DNA from: Takakia lepidozioides
Taxonomy: Eukaryota; Streptophyta; Takakiopsida; Takakiales; Takakiaceae
DNA length: 45,739 nucleotides
Direction: 5' to 3'
Assembly (NCBI GenBank): GCA_030704615.1
Contig: JAKLZA010000012.1
Coordinates: 1 to 45,739, forward strand
The position numbers were made by a program, and so were the translations under genes. Shown here piece after piece: positions 9,783 to 22,516 of the stretch; position 1 is the stretch's first letter, and each line of letters begins with the position of its first letter. Under the pieces are notes generated by a model that worked only from the letters and a program-made list of their open reading frames with translations, made no database searches and was not told where the DNA came from.

Positions 9783-10991
9783 ATGAGTGATGAAAGAGAA
9801 GCTAGACGCCAAAGATATTCAGCAAAAAGAGAAAGCTATTTGAAAGCTAATTATCCATATCTTTGGGAGAGAGGAATAGACATAGGGGAATCATCTGGAC
9901 CTCTCACACCATTAAGATCAGAGAGTACATCACCCATACCGGAAGAACTAGAGTTGGATGTCACTCCTTCTTTTTCTTTGCAAGAAAGATTAAGGGAATT
10001 GGTACGGGAAGAAGATCAATCACGAGGTGAAAGATCTGAGGTACATCCCTGGATAAAAGATTTGACAGAAATCTTTGATAAGAGTTGGCATGGAACACCA
10101 AAAGCAGGAACTCCAGTTTCTGAAGCGGAAGGTGAAGAAGGAGGAGAGGATGTGGCAGAGCCAACGGAGAGTTCAGACTCTCCAACACCATTGCAGTTGA
10201 GTTACATGAGTGAAGAAGAAACCCAAGGGCAGAACTAATAGAGAGAAGAAATTGGAAGAGGAAGAGTATGAAGAAGTAGACCCAACAGCTGAGGTTCAGA
10301 CTACAACCAGGACATCCCAACCCGTTGGACCTGGATCAAGTAGAGCACTTGGATCACAGGCCAACGAAGGTGTCGGCTCAGGGGGATCAGGCGGGCTGCC
10401 TGGATCTGGCTCTGGGGGGACAGGGAGTGTGGGAAGTAGTGCAACTGGAGCTGGGAATACTGTGAATATCGTGGGGCCAGTAGCAGGGAGTGCTCAAGGG
10501 CCACCACTTGGTGGAAGATCCACCACAACAACAACAGGTCCTCAAGGACCAGCACCAGCAAGGGTGCAAGCACCTGTCAGTGGGCAGAAGGTAGGGCCTC
10601 AGATGGCGTTACAACCAACACGGGCAAAACCACATTTTCCAATATATTCAGGAAAAGGGGATCCCGATGTACACATTAGCCAATTTGAGCACATGTGTAT
10701 AGTGAACAATGAGAATGGCGATGATGCCAAGATGAGATTGTTTCCTTGTTCACTTATCAAGAAAGCAAGTGAATGGTATGCAAGATTCCCTGATAATCAT
10801 TTCCTAACCTGGAATGGCTTGAATACAGCATTCCGAAATAGGTTTAGGACAAGTAAAACTGAGGATGAAGTGTAAGGAAGTTTACAACAGTTAAAGCAAA
10901 AGAAGCATGAAACTGTTGAGGAGTATATGGAAAAGATGGAATTGATGATGAAAAAGCTGGCTGCTGTACCAGCACCAGGTTTACAGAAGAC
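9783..10991 (+). pseudogene. gag: Element A gag, 5' part
   Basis: The frame starting at 9783 (charged, Ser/Pro/Glu-rich) ends at 10238, while the productive frame continues from 10210 to 10875, so a small indel near 10210-10230 shifted it. After a Gly/Ser/Pro-rich linker comes the capsid-like core, containing HFPIYSGKGDPDVHISQFEH and 'ASEWYARFPDNHFLTWNGL'. This is the retrotransposon gag fold, with the usual pattern of a short helical core that packs element RNA. A TAA at 10873-10875 replaces TAT of element B. The frame resumes after it to 10991, where element B is inserted inside a codon. The 3' part of gag continues at 23412. Confidence 0.85.
10987..10991. repeat. Target site duplication of element B, left copy
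   Basis: AAGAC, the gag bases directly before the LTR terminus TGTCGCGC. Repeated exactly at 23407-23411. Confidence 0.95.
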
Positions 10992-12021
10992 TGTCGCGCA
11001 GCTTTTACTCACCCATCCCTTCACTATCCGAGGCGGAAACTCCAAGATAGAAGAGTTGGAAATCTCTAAGTACTCAGCCCGCTCAGAACAATCAGTCATG
11101 ACCTACAGCTAGTGTATCATGGGGGTGTTTCCTATTTGTTTTCCTTCCCGCATTCATGTTAGCTAGTTACCTTACTGCTGGTAATTAAGTATCAGTTTGC
11201 TTCATCAATTTATCGGATTCCATCAACCCATCAATTCATTCCACAGCTTCACTCAGATCTCTCTACACAGTGTGAGTATGAGGTGTGTATCAGATTAATA
11301 TCTATCAAGTATCAGGCTGAAGCCATGGAGTCTCTAATCTGCTCTACATTACAATTCTATTGCCTGCATTCATTAAGCATCAACAGCTCCTCCTCCTACT
11401 CCGTGTTCTCCATCTTTCTGCTCAGAGATACGCTCTCTCCTCCTTTCCCCCAGTGATGTCCGAAGTCTTCCCCAAGAAGTGCTTCCAAGAATAATCCCCC
11501 TTCAGTCCTTGCTTCTAGCTTTATCTTCCTACCCGTTGTTCTAACCGTTTCCCTCACTAACTGTCGTCCGTGAACTAACATGTTCCATTCGCAGGTGTTG
11601 TTCCCCACAGTCGTTTCTTGTCCGGCTATCCGTTCCCTATGGTCGTGACAGCTGTGTCAAGCTGTGACTGGTTGTGTGAAACTGTGACCGGCTGTGATCG
11701 GCTGTGTCGGGCTGTGACTGGCTGTGCGACTGTGTTTGGCTGTGTCGGGCTGTGACTGGCTGTGTGGCTGTGTCGGCTGTGACGGGCTGTGTTGGCTGTG
11801 ATGGGCTGTGTCGGGCTGTGACGAGCTGTGTTGACTGTGTCTGGCTGTGTCGGCTGTGTTGGCTGTGTTGGCTGTGACGGGCGGTGTCACCCACCCCCCC
11901 CCCCCCCCCTAAAGTGCGCTGCTGTCACCCCTAAGGCTCCTATTGGTCTCAATCTGTGCAAAAATTAAGGGTACCCCACAGATCCCGTATAAGTGTCTAA
12001 GTCCCAGACAGTCCTCTAACA
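10992..12021 (-). repeat. Element B 3' LTR
   Basis: 1,030 bp, TGTTAGAGG...GCGCGACA when read on the minus strand. It contains the GGCTGTG-type minisatellite (about 11640-11885) and a C tract (about 11893-11911 on the plus strand). The polypurine tract abuts its upstream end. Confidence 0.93.
11640..11911. repeat. GGCTGTG minisatellite and C tract in the element B 3' LTR
   Basis: Degenerate tandem copies of a roughly 15-18 bp unit based on 'ggctgtgacgggctgtgt', ending in a run of C. Copy number and the C-run length differ from the 5' LTR (23065-23294), which fits slippage after or during transposition. The long open frames across it on the minus strand are composition artefacts. Confidence 0.85.
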
Positions 12022-12040
12022 TTACCCCTTCCCCTCTCAA
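12022..12040 (-). promoter_or_regulatory. Element B polypurine tract
   Basis: The minus strand reads GAGAGGGGAAGGGGTAA immediately before the LTR start TGTTAG, as expected for the plus-strand primer of an LTR retrotransposon. It is nearly identical at the same place in element C. Confidence 0.85.
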
Positions 12041-12059
12041 AAAGCCGTGTCCTCACGGT

Positions 12060-15000
12060 TTACTTATTGGGATTAGCAAACCTTTGTGAGCGAGCACCTT
12101 TCTGACGTTGAGAGTTTCGTGGCGGACTGTGTGTACGAGCCCGAGGTCTGTCACTGGTTGACGGAGATGATTGAACACTACCTGGATATGTGAGGCCCTC
12201 TGGAGGCTGATATCGAGGTAACCTTTCAGGCATAAGAGACCCCCGTTTCTTCTTTTCTGCCATCTGAATTGCATAGTCTTCTCCCATGTCAAAAGAGTCC
12301 GCTGAAGAAACAGTTGTATCAGAATCCTCATCGCCTCTCAGGTGTTTTAATTGTCAACTTTTTGTGGAATCCTCTGGGGCATACAATGTTGTCCTACCAT
12401 GTCTGGAAGTTTATATTTTAAAACTTGCTGTAAACGCTGAATGGCAAAATTGGTGAAGACCCTGAGCTCCTTCTCTGTCCAGGTGAGTGGGGTACCAATG
12501 ACTTGTGAATTGTGCAAGTATTTCCATGCCACATGTCCCTTATAGAAAATATCATCAATGCCGAATTTCTGTGTTGACAAATTGTTCCAGGCCGCATGAA
12601 ACCATGAACGAATTTGAGAATCTTTTTGTATCATAACTTTTGCCTCATATAGGTACATATGAGGTGGCACTGAAGGTAAGACCCAATGATCCCCACTGGA
12701 ATAACTCAGAAAGCGCGATTGCATCTTGTGCTGCTCAATGTGATAACGTACCAGAAAACAAGCAGCGTAGAATAACCCGCATCCCATGACAATACTTGCT
12801 ACCTCCTTGGTCTTGGTATAAATGAATCCATGTACAACTTGGAAAGCAATTAATTCCTTCAACATGGTACCTGCCTCATGCCAGTACTGTGCAAAGTGAT
12901 GATCCTCAATTGGTCGATTGTTCGGAAGAACTTTAGTCCTAGTTGCCACTAGCAGCCATATGCGCATGATTTGATAGTAATGTGCGAATGACTGCGGAGG
13001 ACTAAATTCTTTCCAAACCAAATCCAACACAATGGGAATTTGGTTGAAGGGCATAATCATAGCCCTACTGTACTCCCTTGCAGCTGGAGTTTTAGGTGGG
13101 TTAAAAGCAGCATTGCCCCATACGTCAGGCTGTGGTGGCTGTGGCGTGGCTGTAGTAACAACAGGGTCAGCTACTGGCACAGTGACTTGTTGTGGTGTTG
13201 GTGGCACTGGCTCTTGTATCATTGGCATCTCCTGCACCTGCTGTGAAGAAGATTGAAAAGCCAAAGTTCTGGCTTGTAAATAAGAAGCCATTAGCTGTTC
13301 CTCAGGTATATAGACTCTTTTGTCAATCTCTGAAGTTAGGTCCTCCACTTGAGAGTCTGCAGTCCATCTACATCCTCCTGTAACTCCGCTATCCTACTAT
13401 AGACATTGTCTATAGTAGTTGTGGCAATGTTCTGCACTTGCAATCTGAGCTCATTCATCTCGCTTTGGGTGAGCTTTCGTGGTGCTTTGCCCTCCACTGG
13501 CCCTTGTGCTAACCAGACTTGCATAAGGTGGTTATCCACCAAGTTGCTTGTGGTTCCTCTGAGAGTGTGATCCTCTCTGAGTTTGTACACATCTAACTGC
13601 TGTTGTAAAGCCTCCATGCGCTTCGCATGAGGTTCAACCAAATTCGCATAAGCAGCAAGCAGATTATTGGCTTCCTTCCAAGCCTTGTTAGTGACCGAGA
13701 TTTCATTTCTATTGGCCATGACCGTTTGTTGCAACTCCAGGATGTGCTTCTCTTGGTCAGCTTCAACCTGCCTGTATTGCTTGAAAGTATCCTCATTGCG
13801 ACAGATTGTATTCTTCATATCGACAATGAGTTTCATTTGCTCAACATTCTCTTCTTCTGCCTTCGTACATTTTTCCGCTTGACTGTTTATTTCTTTTGTA
13901 GATTGGTCAAGCATAGTTGTGAGTGTAGCACATTGTATGGCCATCCTGTCATGCACTATCTGCAACTCCATATGTAGTGCATTCACTTCTTGCAACTTGC
14001 TTTCATGCTTCACCTGCATTTGGTATAGCTGTTGCTTATGTGCTTCGTGCAAGTGTTCTTGTGCGAGGCCTGCCTCAATCAATTGTTCCTTGGCCAATTG
14101 CAAAGCCGCTTCTGTACTCTTCAAGTTTTGCTGCATTTTGAGAGTGACCTCTTCATCGACATTGTTTGCACATTCTGTGGCAAGTCGAGCCTCAAACTCT
14201 TGCCTGAGTTCCTCCCTCAAAGCTGCCAATTGAGTAGTGGGAACATGGGATTTGACATAAGTACCCAACAAATTCAGTGTCCTGCTTATGGAACTCATAA
14301 GCATAGCCTGTTGAGGGTCATCATGGTGAGCTTGCTGCTGTTCTCCCTGATCCTCAACAGTGTGATGCCTTACGAACCATTCAGGCCATTGCCCCACCAG
14401 ATTTTCTTCCTGAACCACTTCATCCGTCACGGGTGCTGCAGTGTCTTGGCATTCTACCTGTGGTACCTCCGTCACAGGTGTGTGTATTATATGCGCCGCA
14501 GGGTTTCCCTTGGACAACCGTTGCACCTCCGGAATCACTATGTCCTTGACCATACCAGAATATTCATAGAGAAGGTCCCCCTTCTCAATTTCTGCCACCA
14601 CCTGTTCTGTAGTGGGAATATCTAACCCTTCTTTTTCTAAATCAATTATTTCTGGTTGAACTGCATGGACAACTTGTGGTAACCTTGTGACAAGCCGATC
14701 CTCTGGCTGTGATGGCTGTGATACTGAAGTAACTTCCTCTTCCCTCTCTGAAGGTCCTGCTTCCAGTAATAGCAGTTCTCTGTGCTGCTGTGCCCTTCCT
14801 GCACAAAAACTTGGGAAACATTATCATGCGGATTCCGTGAAGCCAGTGGATCCGCCACTACAGTCTTTCCCCGCCTCTGTCTCTTATTCTTGGGTTGCCC
14901 TATTAGTCCACCCTCACTGTGTGAAGAGCCTTGCTCTTCCATTGCAGTGGTTTCTGGCTCAAACACTCCCATCTCCTTTCTTTCTCGCGCATCAAGTATG

Positions 15001-16300
15001 TCAGAATCAAGAATTATTTGAGCAATGATTGGGCCAGACACTATGATAGGAGACTTTGCGGCAGTACCCTGTAATCTTTTCATTCCTCTACCAGTGCGTT
15101 GTACATTATGTCCGCCCATTCTACCTCTTATCCTCTCAGGGCTTTGAGTATTTCCTCTGCGAAGGATCTGCTCAAATACTGTTGGTTATGTTTCACGGCA
15201 AACAGAACGTTCAATACCTGGCCTACCTCCTTTAGCCTTGGGTACACGGCCTTGGTACAAGCATAACCCTGAGTTTTAAAGAAACTCCCTTCTTGGAATA
15301 AGTCCCCTATTTGCAGTCTTGCCCTGTGCTCCTCCACATGGACCTGGCCTGCTGGCAATCGAAACAATTGCTGGAGGTATAGGGGAGTAATTACTAATTC
15401 AACTCCCTTCACCATTGTTGCTCATGTCCTTGGCTCAAAGTTCTGCAAGAATTGTAACATGTACTGTCTATGGTGCAATGTCCAATCTTTGCTTTGCAAT
15501 CCTTGCAATCTCAGCTCCTTCAGTATCTGTATCGCCTGTGGGGTAGCAATCGTTTGTTTCTGCAGAATTGTGGTGCTCTTCACCCTGATTTCCTCCATTC
15601 CTCTCACTCTCTTCATTCTAGACCCACAGAAATGTTTTGGCTGTAACAACTAAAGAAATGTCTGTAGTGCACAAAGCATAAACGTATGGTTGCCACAAAA
15701 AGCTATGGGTAATTTCTTGTAAGCCTGCGGGGCTTGCAAGCATCGCTTAAGAGAAAAGATCCGCTCTGTTGTTTCGTCCCTATGCCATTGCGTAAGTAAT
15801 ATTGCGAGTGTATAGTCTGGTAGTTCCTCCATAGCTTCAAAGCTATAGCATTGATGGTTTGTCCCGTCGAGACGCCCGTTACTCAGAACGACGCCGACTC
15901 TTGCGCTTAATTTCCCTCCAATTTCTTGATCCTTTCTCTGGCTTTCTATTGGCTGTAACCGCTGTGACTGGATTTTAGATTTAATTTTCTTTAGTGGACT
16001 TTCCCTGCTGGACTGTCCACTAGGATAACACATGTGACAAGAATTTCGCTTTTCTGTACTTGTCGTTTGTTCTGTTGCCCCTTTTCTGTATTCATTAATG
16101 GGCCCGCCATTCATCCAATTTGACGCACTGATTAGGTATTTTGACGGCCATTCTTGTCCCCTTTCTTGATGACATCCGTTCTTGCACTTCCTTCTCAGCT
16201 GTGTGTTGCGCCTTGACTTCCACGTGTCCCTTTGTAAACTGTCTTCCGTCCTTTCTTCCGCCGGCCATTTCACTGAAGTTATCATGCGTCCACCTGTCAC
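12060..16300 (-). pseudogene. Element B third ORF (post-pol), degraded
   Basis: Homologous along its length to the third ORF of element C (38250-42430) but broken into at least six frame segments: 16300-15650, 15649-15422, 15415-15128, 15119-14646, 14601-13336, 13348-12347 and 12287-12060. The surviving pieces keep the same order: a basic N-terminal part, a segment with 'ITPLYLQQLFRLPAG', the sequence SPIIVSGPIIAQIIL, a long coiled coil (about 14250-13340) and a C-terminal globular part with 'AREYSRAMIMPFNQIPI'. Segment 15119-14646 reads straight through the point where C has a frameshift, which shows that the ancestral ORF was continuous. The function is unknown. Confidence 0.8.
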
Positions 16301-16335
16301 TGATTCTATGGATTGTGTAACCCTAGTAGGCTGTG

Positions 16336-19300
16336 TTAAGCTGTGATAGGCTGTGTCATACTGTGGTATGCCGTGATAGGCTGTGATACACTGTGGTAAG
16401 CTGTGATACGCTGTGGTAGGTCGTGATAGGCTGTGTTGCGCCGTGCTGGGCTGTGATAGGCTGTGTCTCGCTTGTTCTGCCCGCCCTGGTTATATATGCT
16501 CGGCCTAGCGACAAGTGCTCCATTCTCCGTCGGTAACACTGGCGCAACCCGTGACTGCTTTTGCGTTTCAACATGCAAATCATGCTGCAATGGCTTGTCA
16601 TGGATACCACTGCACCCCTTCAACTTATTAGTATTGACTCTTCCCAGCATCTCTTTGTTAATGGTTTGTAACATGGCGGTGTTGTTATCATACATCTTTT
16701 GTATGACATAAGGTCCTTTCCATGGTGATTTAAGCTTAGAAGCTTTAATCTTTCCCTTCTTCTGCAACCATAGAACCAAATCTCCCGTCTTAAAAGTCTT
16801 TAACTTGCCTTCATCAAACTGTTCCTTCCTCTTCATCTGAATTCTGGTCATATTATCAGCTGCATCAGCACGTACTTCTTCCACATGGTATAATTCATGT
16901 TTCCTGACTTTAATGGAATCTTGCAATTCCATTCTCTTTCCCCATTCCATTCTCATGGTAGGTAACAGGAATTCCACTGGAAGTAAGGCTTCCATACCAT
17001 AAACTAATTGGAATGGTGTATACTTAGTGGTGACTTTATATGAAGTCTTGTATGACCACAAAGCTGTCAGCAGCTTTGTATCCCAATCCGTTCTGTTTGC
17101 ATTGACTATCTTAGCCAAGATAGTACATAGTATTTTGTTGGTAGCCTCTGCCTGCCCATTACCCTGTGGGTAATATGTTGTACTCTTCCTATGCACAATC
17201 ATGAACTCTTTAGTCAACAATTCAATGGTCTCATTAATGAAGTGACTTCCTTGATCACTGATAAATTCCAAGGGACAGCCAAATCGTGTAAGTATGTTCT
17301 CATACAGAAACCTTGTTGTGGACTTGGCTGTGTTGTCCCTCAAAGCTTGAGCTTCCACCCATTTTGTAGTATAATCAGTGGCTGTAATTATGTACCTGTT
17401 CTGTGTATTCTTGACTGGTGGGTTAATTGGTCCAACAAAGTCTAGTCCCCATTTCTGAAATGGTTCCGTAGGCATTGTAGGATGCAAAGACATTTTCCCA
17501 GATCTCTGCAAAGGTCCCAACCTCTTACATTCATCACAACTCTGACAATACTTGTGTACATCTTTGAACAAAGTAGGCCACCAGTAACCTGCATGTAGTA
17601 TTTTCCTGCTGGTAGTCTCTTCTCCAAAATGACCTCCTGCCACTCCTTTATGAACTTCCTCCAAAACTTTATTAACTTCATGGTGGTATAAGCATCGCTT
17701 CAGCACTCCATCTGGTCCTAGCTTATACATTCTGCTCCCTACCATAGTGTAAGGTAGAGCCTTGATAGCAATTCTCTTTCTCTGCTCCTTTCCATAACTT
17801 GGTGGGCACTGACCATGAGCAAGGTAGTATCTGATTGGCCACTGCCAATCTAACCATTCATCTGCACTTCCTTGCACCTCCATTACAAATAAACTCGCAT
17901 CAGGTAACTGATCGTCTAATCCTGTGGCGGCCTCTCATGTTGTTAGTCGTGACAAATGATCTGCCACAAGATGCAAACGGCCAGGCTTGTAAACAACTTC
18001 GAACTCAAACTCATGCAATATTATTTACCACCTCGCTATCCTTCCACTTATCAAAGGTTTGTTCACCAAATATATCAGAGCCTGGTGATCCACATAAAAC
18101 ATAAACTTTCTTCCCAATAGGTAATGCCTGAATTTCTTGACTGCATAAATCATTGCCAGTGCTTCTCTTTCAGTTGTGCTATAGTTCCTTTCAGCACTGT
18201 TCATCAACCTGCTAGCATAGTACACAGGTGAATCTATATTTCCTGTAACATTCTGGGCTAACACCACTCCTAGTGCTTCTCCAGAAGCATCACAGTGAAC
18301 ATGAAATATTTTCTGCCAGTGAGGACTAATCAGCACAGGTGTAGTTGTTACTGACAATGTAAGTTCCTCAAAAGCCTGTTGACATTCAGGTGTCCATGCA
18401 AACACTGCATCTTTCTTCAGAAGCTTGCTCAATGGTGCTGCTATCTGTGCATACCGTCTGACAAATCTTCTGTAATAACTGGTTTGTCCAAGGAATCTCC
18501 TTAGACTCTTAACATTCACTGGTGGTGAAGAGGCTTTAATGGCCTCTGTTTTCCTGGGATCCACAAGAAGTCCCCTCTTACACACAATGTGTCCTAGAAG
18601 CACCCCTGAGTTCACACAGAAAGTACACTTCTCTGGATTCAGGCCCAGAACTCTCATCCTGCATCTGGCCAAGCATGACTCCAATTTATGCAAGTGCTCA
18701 TTCTTAGAGCTGTACACATTGAAATCATCCAAGAACACCTGCATGAAATCATCCAGATACTCATGAAAAGATTCACTTATCACTCTCTGAAAGGTCGCTG
18801 GTGCATTACAAAGTCCAAAGGGCATGACTTTGTATGCATAAGCACCCCAGTCTGTGATGAAAGTTGTTTTTCCTTGGTCTCCTTCTACCACTTGCACTTG
18901 ATTATAACCACTGAAGCCATCCATGAATGAGTACATCTCATGGCCTGCCACAGTGTCTAATACTGCTTCTGTGAATGGCAAAGGGAAAGGATCTTTCTTC
19001 GTACAAGCATTCAGCTTCTTGTAGTTCACACAAACTCTTAGTTTACCATTCTTCTTGGGAACTATCACAATGGGTGACAACCAAGTTGTATACTCTATTG
19101 GGTATATAAACTTAGCCTCAACCAACTTCTTGATCTCTTCTCCAACCTTCTGTGCGTAGTTGGGATCCATTATGTACCTTGCATGTTTGATTGGTACTGA
19201 CCCCGGTTCCAGTTCAATCTTATGCTGACAGATTTCAGGTGGTATCCCTTTTAAATCCTCATAGCTCCAAGCAAATACATCTCTATATTTGATGAACAAA

Positions 19301-19914
19301 CTCTTAGCTTCTTCAAAGAATTCTGGCTCCAAATCAGCTCCTACCTTCACCATCCTCGGTTCCTCTTTAGTTCCCACATTCACTTCCCTCACTTGCTCAT
19401 CAGCTGTGATTGTCCAACCAGTCACCACTTCATCCTTTAAACTCACAGTGGCTGGTTCCTCTAAGATTTCCATTTCTCCTTCTTTTTTTTCATAGAAATG
19501 TGATGGGTAACTGCTGGTTTCCTCTTCAATCGGTGTTGTTGACACTACACCACAGCAGATACCCCTTAAACAACTTAGGCCTTCCAGCCGCATCTCTGCA
19601 ACCTGCTCCCACTCTGGGTGTGCAGCAAACAGGGTAGCTTCCTGCTCCTCATCCAGTCCTCCTCTCCAGTCATACTCTCTGACTCCTTGAGGTCTTCTTG
19701 TAGCAGGTAATCTACTAGATTTCTTTGTGGTAATTTGTATCTCATGTATCCCATTATGCACGGTTAGTAACTGAGAATTCCAGTCATGAAATACCCTGGC
19801 CTGTTTCAACCACGGACGTCCCAATAATAAGGAGTAAGCCTCCATGACTTCATCCATCTTCAACACAGTTACTGTGATCATAAAGATCATCTTCTGTATC
19901 TGTATCTTAACTCC
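16336..19914 (-). pseudogene. pol: Element B pol: reverse transcriptase, RNase H, integrase
   Basis: RT (about 19300-18640) shows 'YIMDPNYAQKVGEEI', 'LRVCVNYKKLNACTKKDPFPL', 'MPFGLCNAPATFQRVI' and the catalytic FLDD. RNase H follows (DASGEALG...YVDHQALIYLVNKP). The integrase HHCC motif (about 17700-17510), DDE core and GPY/F (SPWKGPYVIQ) come after. TGG-TAA at 18025-18027 and a TGA at 17935-17937 break the frame between RNase H and integrase where element C has TTA and GGA. A TGA at 19915-19917 separates it from protease, where element A has AGA. The C-terminus has a short run of the TAYHS-type repeats that are longer in C. Confidence 0.9.
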
Positions 19915-21575
19915 TCATATTAATCCCAATGGCTGTACACTTCTTTGATATGCCATTGTTACTGTGAATGGGGCTGGTTTCATGTTACTTAGACCAAGCT
20001 TCTTCCTTAATTGGTCTGTCATGATATTTACTCCAGAACCTCCATCTATCAGTACATCAGTTAGTTCTGTGCTTCCAATTCTCAATTGGATTACTGGCAT
20101 AGAATCATCAAAGTCCATGACTGTTTCTCGCCCTTTCGGCTTCACATTATAACTGGTCACCTTGCTGTTCAGGTCTGTGTTTCCTGTCTCCTGGGCAATT
20201 CGATTGATTGCTTGATACAGCCTGTGCCTACAATAAGGTGCCACAGCCAATAGTTGTCCAATGGTAATCTCCGCTTTGGTCTGGCATATTATTTCAGCCA
20301 AAGTCTCTTCATTACTTTGCATGTCTGCATCTTCTTTCTTCATTTCATCCTCACTCACTTCTTCTTCTCCATCAGAATCAGAGGAATCTGCCACAGGAAT
20401 ATCAGTACTCTTCTGCGTTTCCCTTATGGTATCTGCCACTTCCTTGTGCAGTTCCTTCTCATCTCTCCAAGCCTCATCATCTTCCGGCATATCACTGCCA
20501 CCTTCATTATCATCTTCTTCCTCTACTACTGGAGGTATTAGTTTGGCTTTACTTCTTGTTACTATCATTGTACTTACTTCTGGTACAACACATGGCCTAA
20601 CCATGTGAGCTGCCACCACTGGGCCCTCATTCACAGGAGCTCTCATCTCATTCTGGTGTCTAATCCAGAATGAACAGGCTGCCTTGCGATGTCTTGGCTG
20701 ATTACAATAGTAACAGAGTTCTTCACCATTGGGTCCTCGCCCTTGGTCTGCTCTTGGATTATTTCTGTAATCCTGATTCCCGGGCTGGTAATTCCCCCTT
20801 GGATTACCCTGATAGTTGCCTCTGGAATTTCCTTGGTAATTCCCTCTTGAATTACCTCTCCCTTCCATGCCATTGTTATAACCACCAGACCTACCATAGT
20901 GGTCCTGATCATTGTTTCTTCTTGGCTGGGGTTGCTCCTGATGCACCCTTACTTGCCTAGGTTCTCTTGCAACTGTCCTTCTGTTGTAGTAACAATTCTC
21001 ATTAGAATGGTTATCCATTTTACAGATAGTACAGTGTTTCTCCTTCATGTGGCATTCTATGGTGGTATGGCCTTCATTCTGGCACTTTGCACACCATGCA
21101 CCCTTCCTCCAATGTGTTGCAGCCTCTGTAGCATACTTCTTCAAGATTTCTTCCAATCTTTTCTCATAGTTATCCCTCTTCAACTTCTCCTTTCTCTTAC
21201 TCTTCCTTTTTAGTTCTTGCTCTTCTTCTTGATCTGACTCATCCTCAGAGTCCTCATCATCCCTTTTCTCTCTCCTGAGCATTCCCAATTGCTCAATTCT
21301 GTTTGCAGTTTCAAATGCCTCCTCCACTGTATTATGGGGTAACATATCCACTTTCTTTTGCAACTCTGGTCTTAGTCCACTCACAAACCAAGTCTTCTGT
21401 AACCCTGGTGCTGGTACTGCAGCCAGCTTTTTCATCATCAATTCCATCTTTTCCATATACTCCTCAACAGTTTCATGCTTCTTTTGCTTTAACTGTTGTA
21501 AACTCCCATACACTTCATCCTCAGTTTTACTTGTCCTGAACCTATTTTGGAATGTTGTATTCAAGCCATTCCAGG
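19915..21575 (-). pseudogene. gag-pro: Element B gag 3' part and protease
   Basis: From the capsid end (WNGLNTTFQNRFRTSKTEDE) the frame runs through an acidic/basic linker, three CX2CX4HX4C zinc knuckles (CAKCQNEGHTTIEC, CTICKMDNHSNENC, CYYCNQPRHRKAAC), a Gly/Arg/Asn-rich NYQGN repeat region, and an aspartic protease with the active-site motif LIDGGSGVNIM. It ends at an in-frame TGA (19915-19917). The third knuckle has Arg where element A has the usual Gly. The upstream capsid half is missing because the fragment at 21576-21899 replaces it, so no functional Gag can be made. Confidence 0.9.
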
Positions 21576-21899
21576 GGCGTAAGGGGCGCGCAGACGAGCG
21601 ATGGGCCAATTTCCGCCCCGCAGAGCGACGATGTACATGACGAGGACATCATTCCAAGTCAATCTGCCGTTGTATCTTTGTCGCAGGTTGGTGAATTGTA
21701 CTCAACCCAGCTGCACTTAGGGGTGAACCTAGCAGACTTGACGCGGGATTTGCCCATGAATTCTGATACTGATACCGAAGATGATACATCAAGGTGGAAC
21801 ACCCAAGTGCGAACCTCTTTGTCCGCAGCCCCAGTCATTTCTTTTGAAGGTCTTAATCGAAGAATCGGGGACCTGCTTGACCCAGAGTCTGTGTATGAC
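21576..21899 (+). other. Captured coding-like fragment inside element B gag
   Basis: Homology to element A stops cleanly at 21575/21576 and resumes at 21899/21900. Between these points the retroelement has lost the equivalent of about 9690-10805 of element A and gained 324 bp of unrelated sequence. On the plus strand (antisense to the element) this fragment is open throughout and has natural protein composition: acidic and Ser/Thr-rich, with stretches such as MNSDTDTEDDTSRWNTQV and FEGLNRRIGDLLDPESVYD. It resembles a host exon or part of another element, acquired by template switching. I do not recognise the protein. Confidence 0.7.
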
Positions 21900-22516
21900 T
21901 TGGCTATACTTGAAGTCTCCGTTACCATATAACCATATGGCAAACAAGTCTGAAAAGCTGTTCTTGGTGTGAGTTTGATCCACAAAATATCCTTTGGAAT
22001 CCAATTCTTTACCAGTACAAACTCTTCATGCATATGAGTATAAACATTCACCTTTCTTTTCTCCCAGCCTTCAAACTCTACTCGCTTAATGGATAGCAAT
22101 GCTATCACATAAACCAATGTTGGTAACCAACGTGCTCTTCCTCTACAGGCCACCTGATAAATCTTTATCACTCCTTTCTCCAGACCCCACTCTGGGTCAG
22201 CATCATGCACTCTCTTAAGAATGTTTTCTTTACAACCGTCTGGCAATTCCAAAAACCTCTGGAAGAATCGTTTCGACAATCTTTCCTTCTCAATTTCACA
22301 AGGAATTTGATTCACATCAAATTCTTTAATTCTCCATCCACCATGATCCCACCAGATGCCTGTCACATCTGGTTGTTCATGACCCAGATCCCCAGTATGG
22401 TCGCCAAATGTCGCGCGGCTTTTACTCACCCATCCCTTCGCTATCCGAGGCGGAAACTCCAAGATAGAAGAGTTGGAAATCTCTAAGTACTCAGCCCGCT
22501 CAGAACAATCAGTCAT
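21900..22516 (-). pseudogene. Element B leader ORF, 3' truncated
   Basis: This is the same frame as the leader ORF of element A. It starts in the LTR (ATG at 22516), crosses the LTR end and primer site, and shares almost all residues up to 'GYMVTETSSIAK', where the captured fragment begins. The original C-terminus is lost; the frame now continues into the foreign sequence to 21659. Confidence 0.7.
22389..22406 (-). promoter_or_regulatory. Element B tRNA primer binding site
   Basis: The minus strand reads TGGCGACCATACTGGGGA, two bases from the LTR end, identical to element A. Confidence 0.78.

Noticed and set aside
11637-11894. Long open frames full of 'TQPVTARHSQ' repeats in the LTRs (also near 23044-23280 and 37700-38152)
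   Set aside because: They are translations of the GGCTGTG minisatellite. Several frames are open at once and the frame changes between copies.
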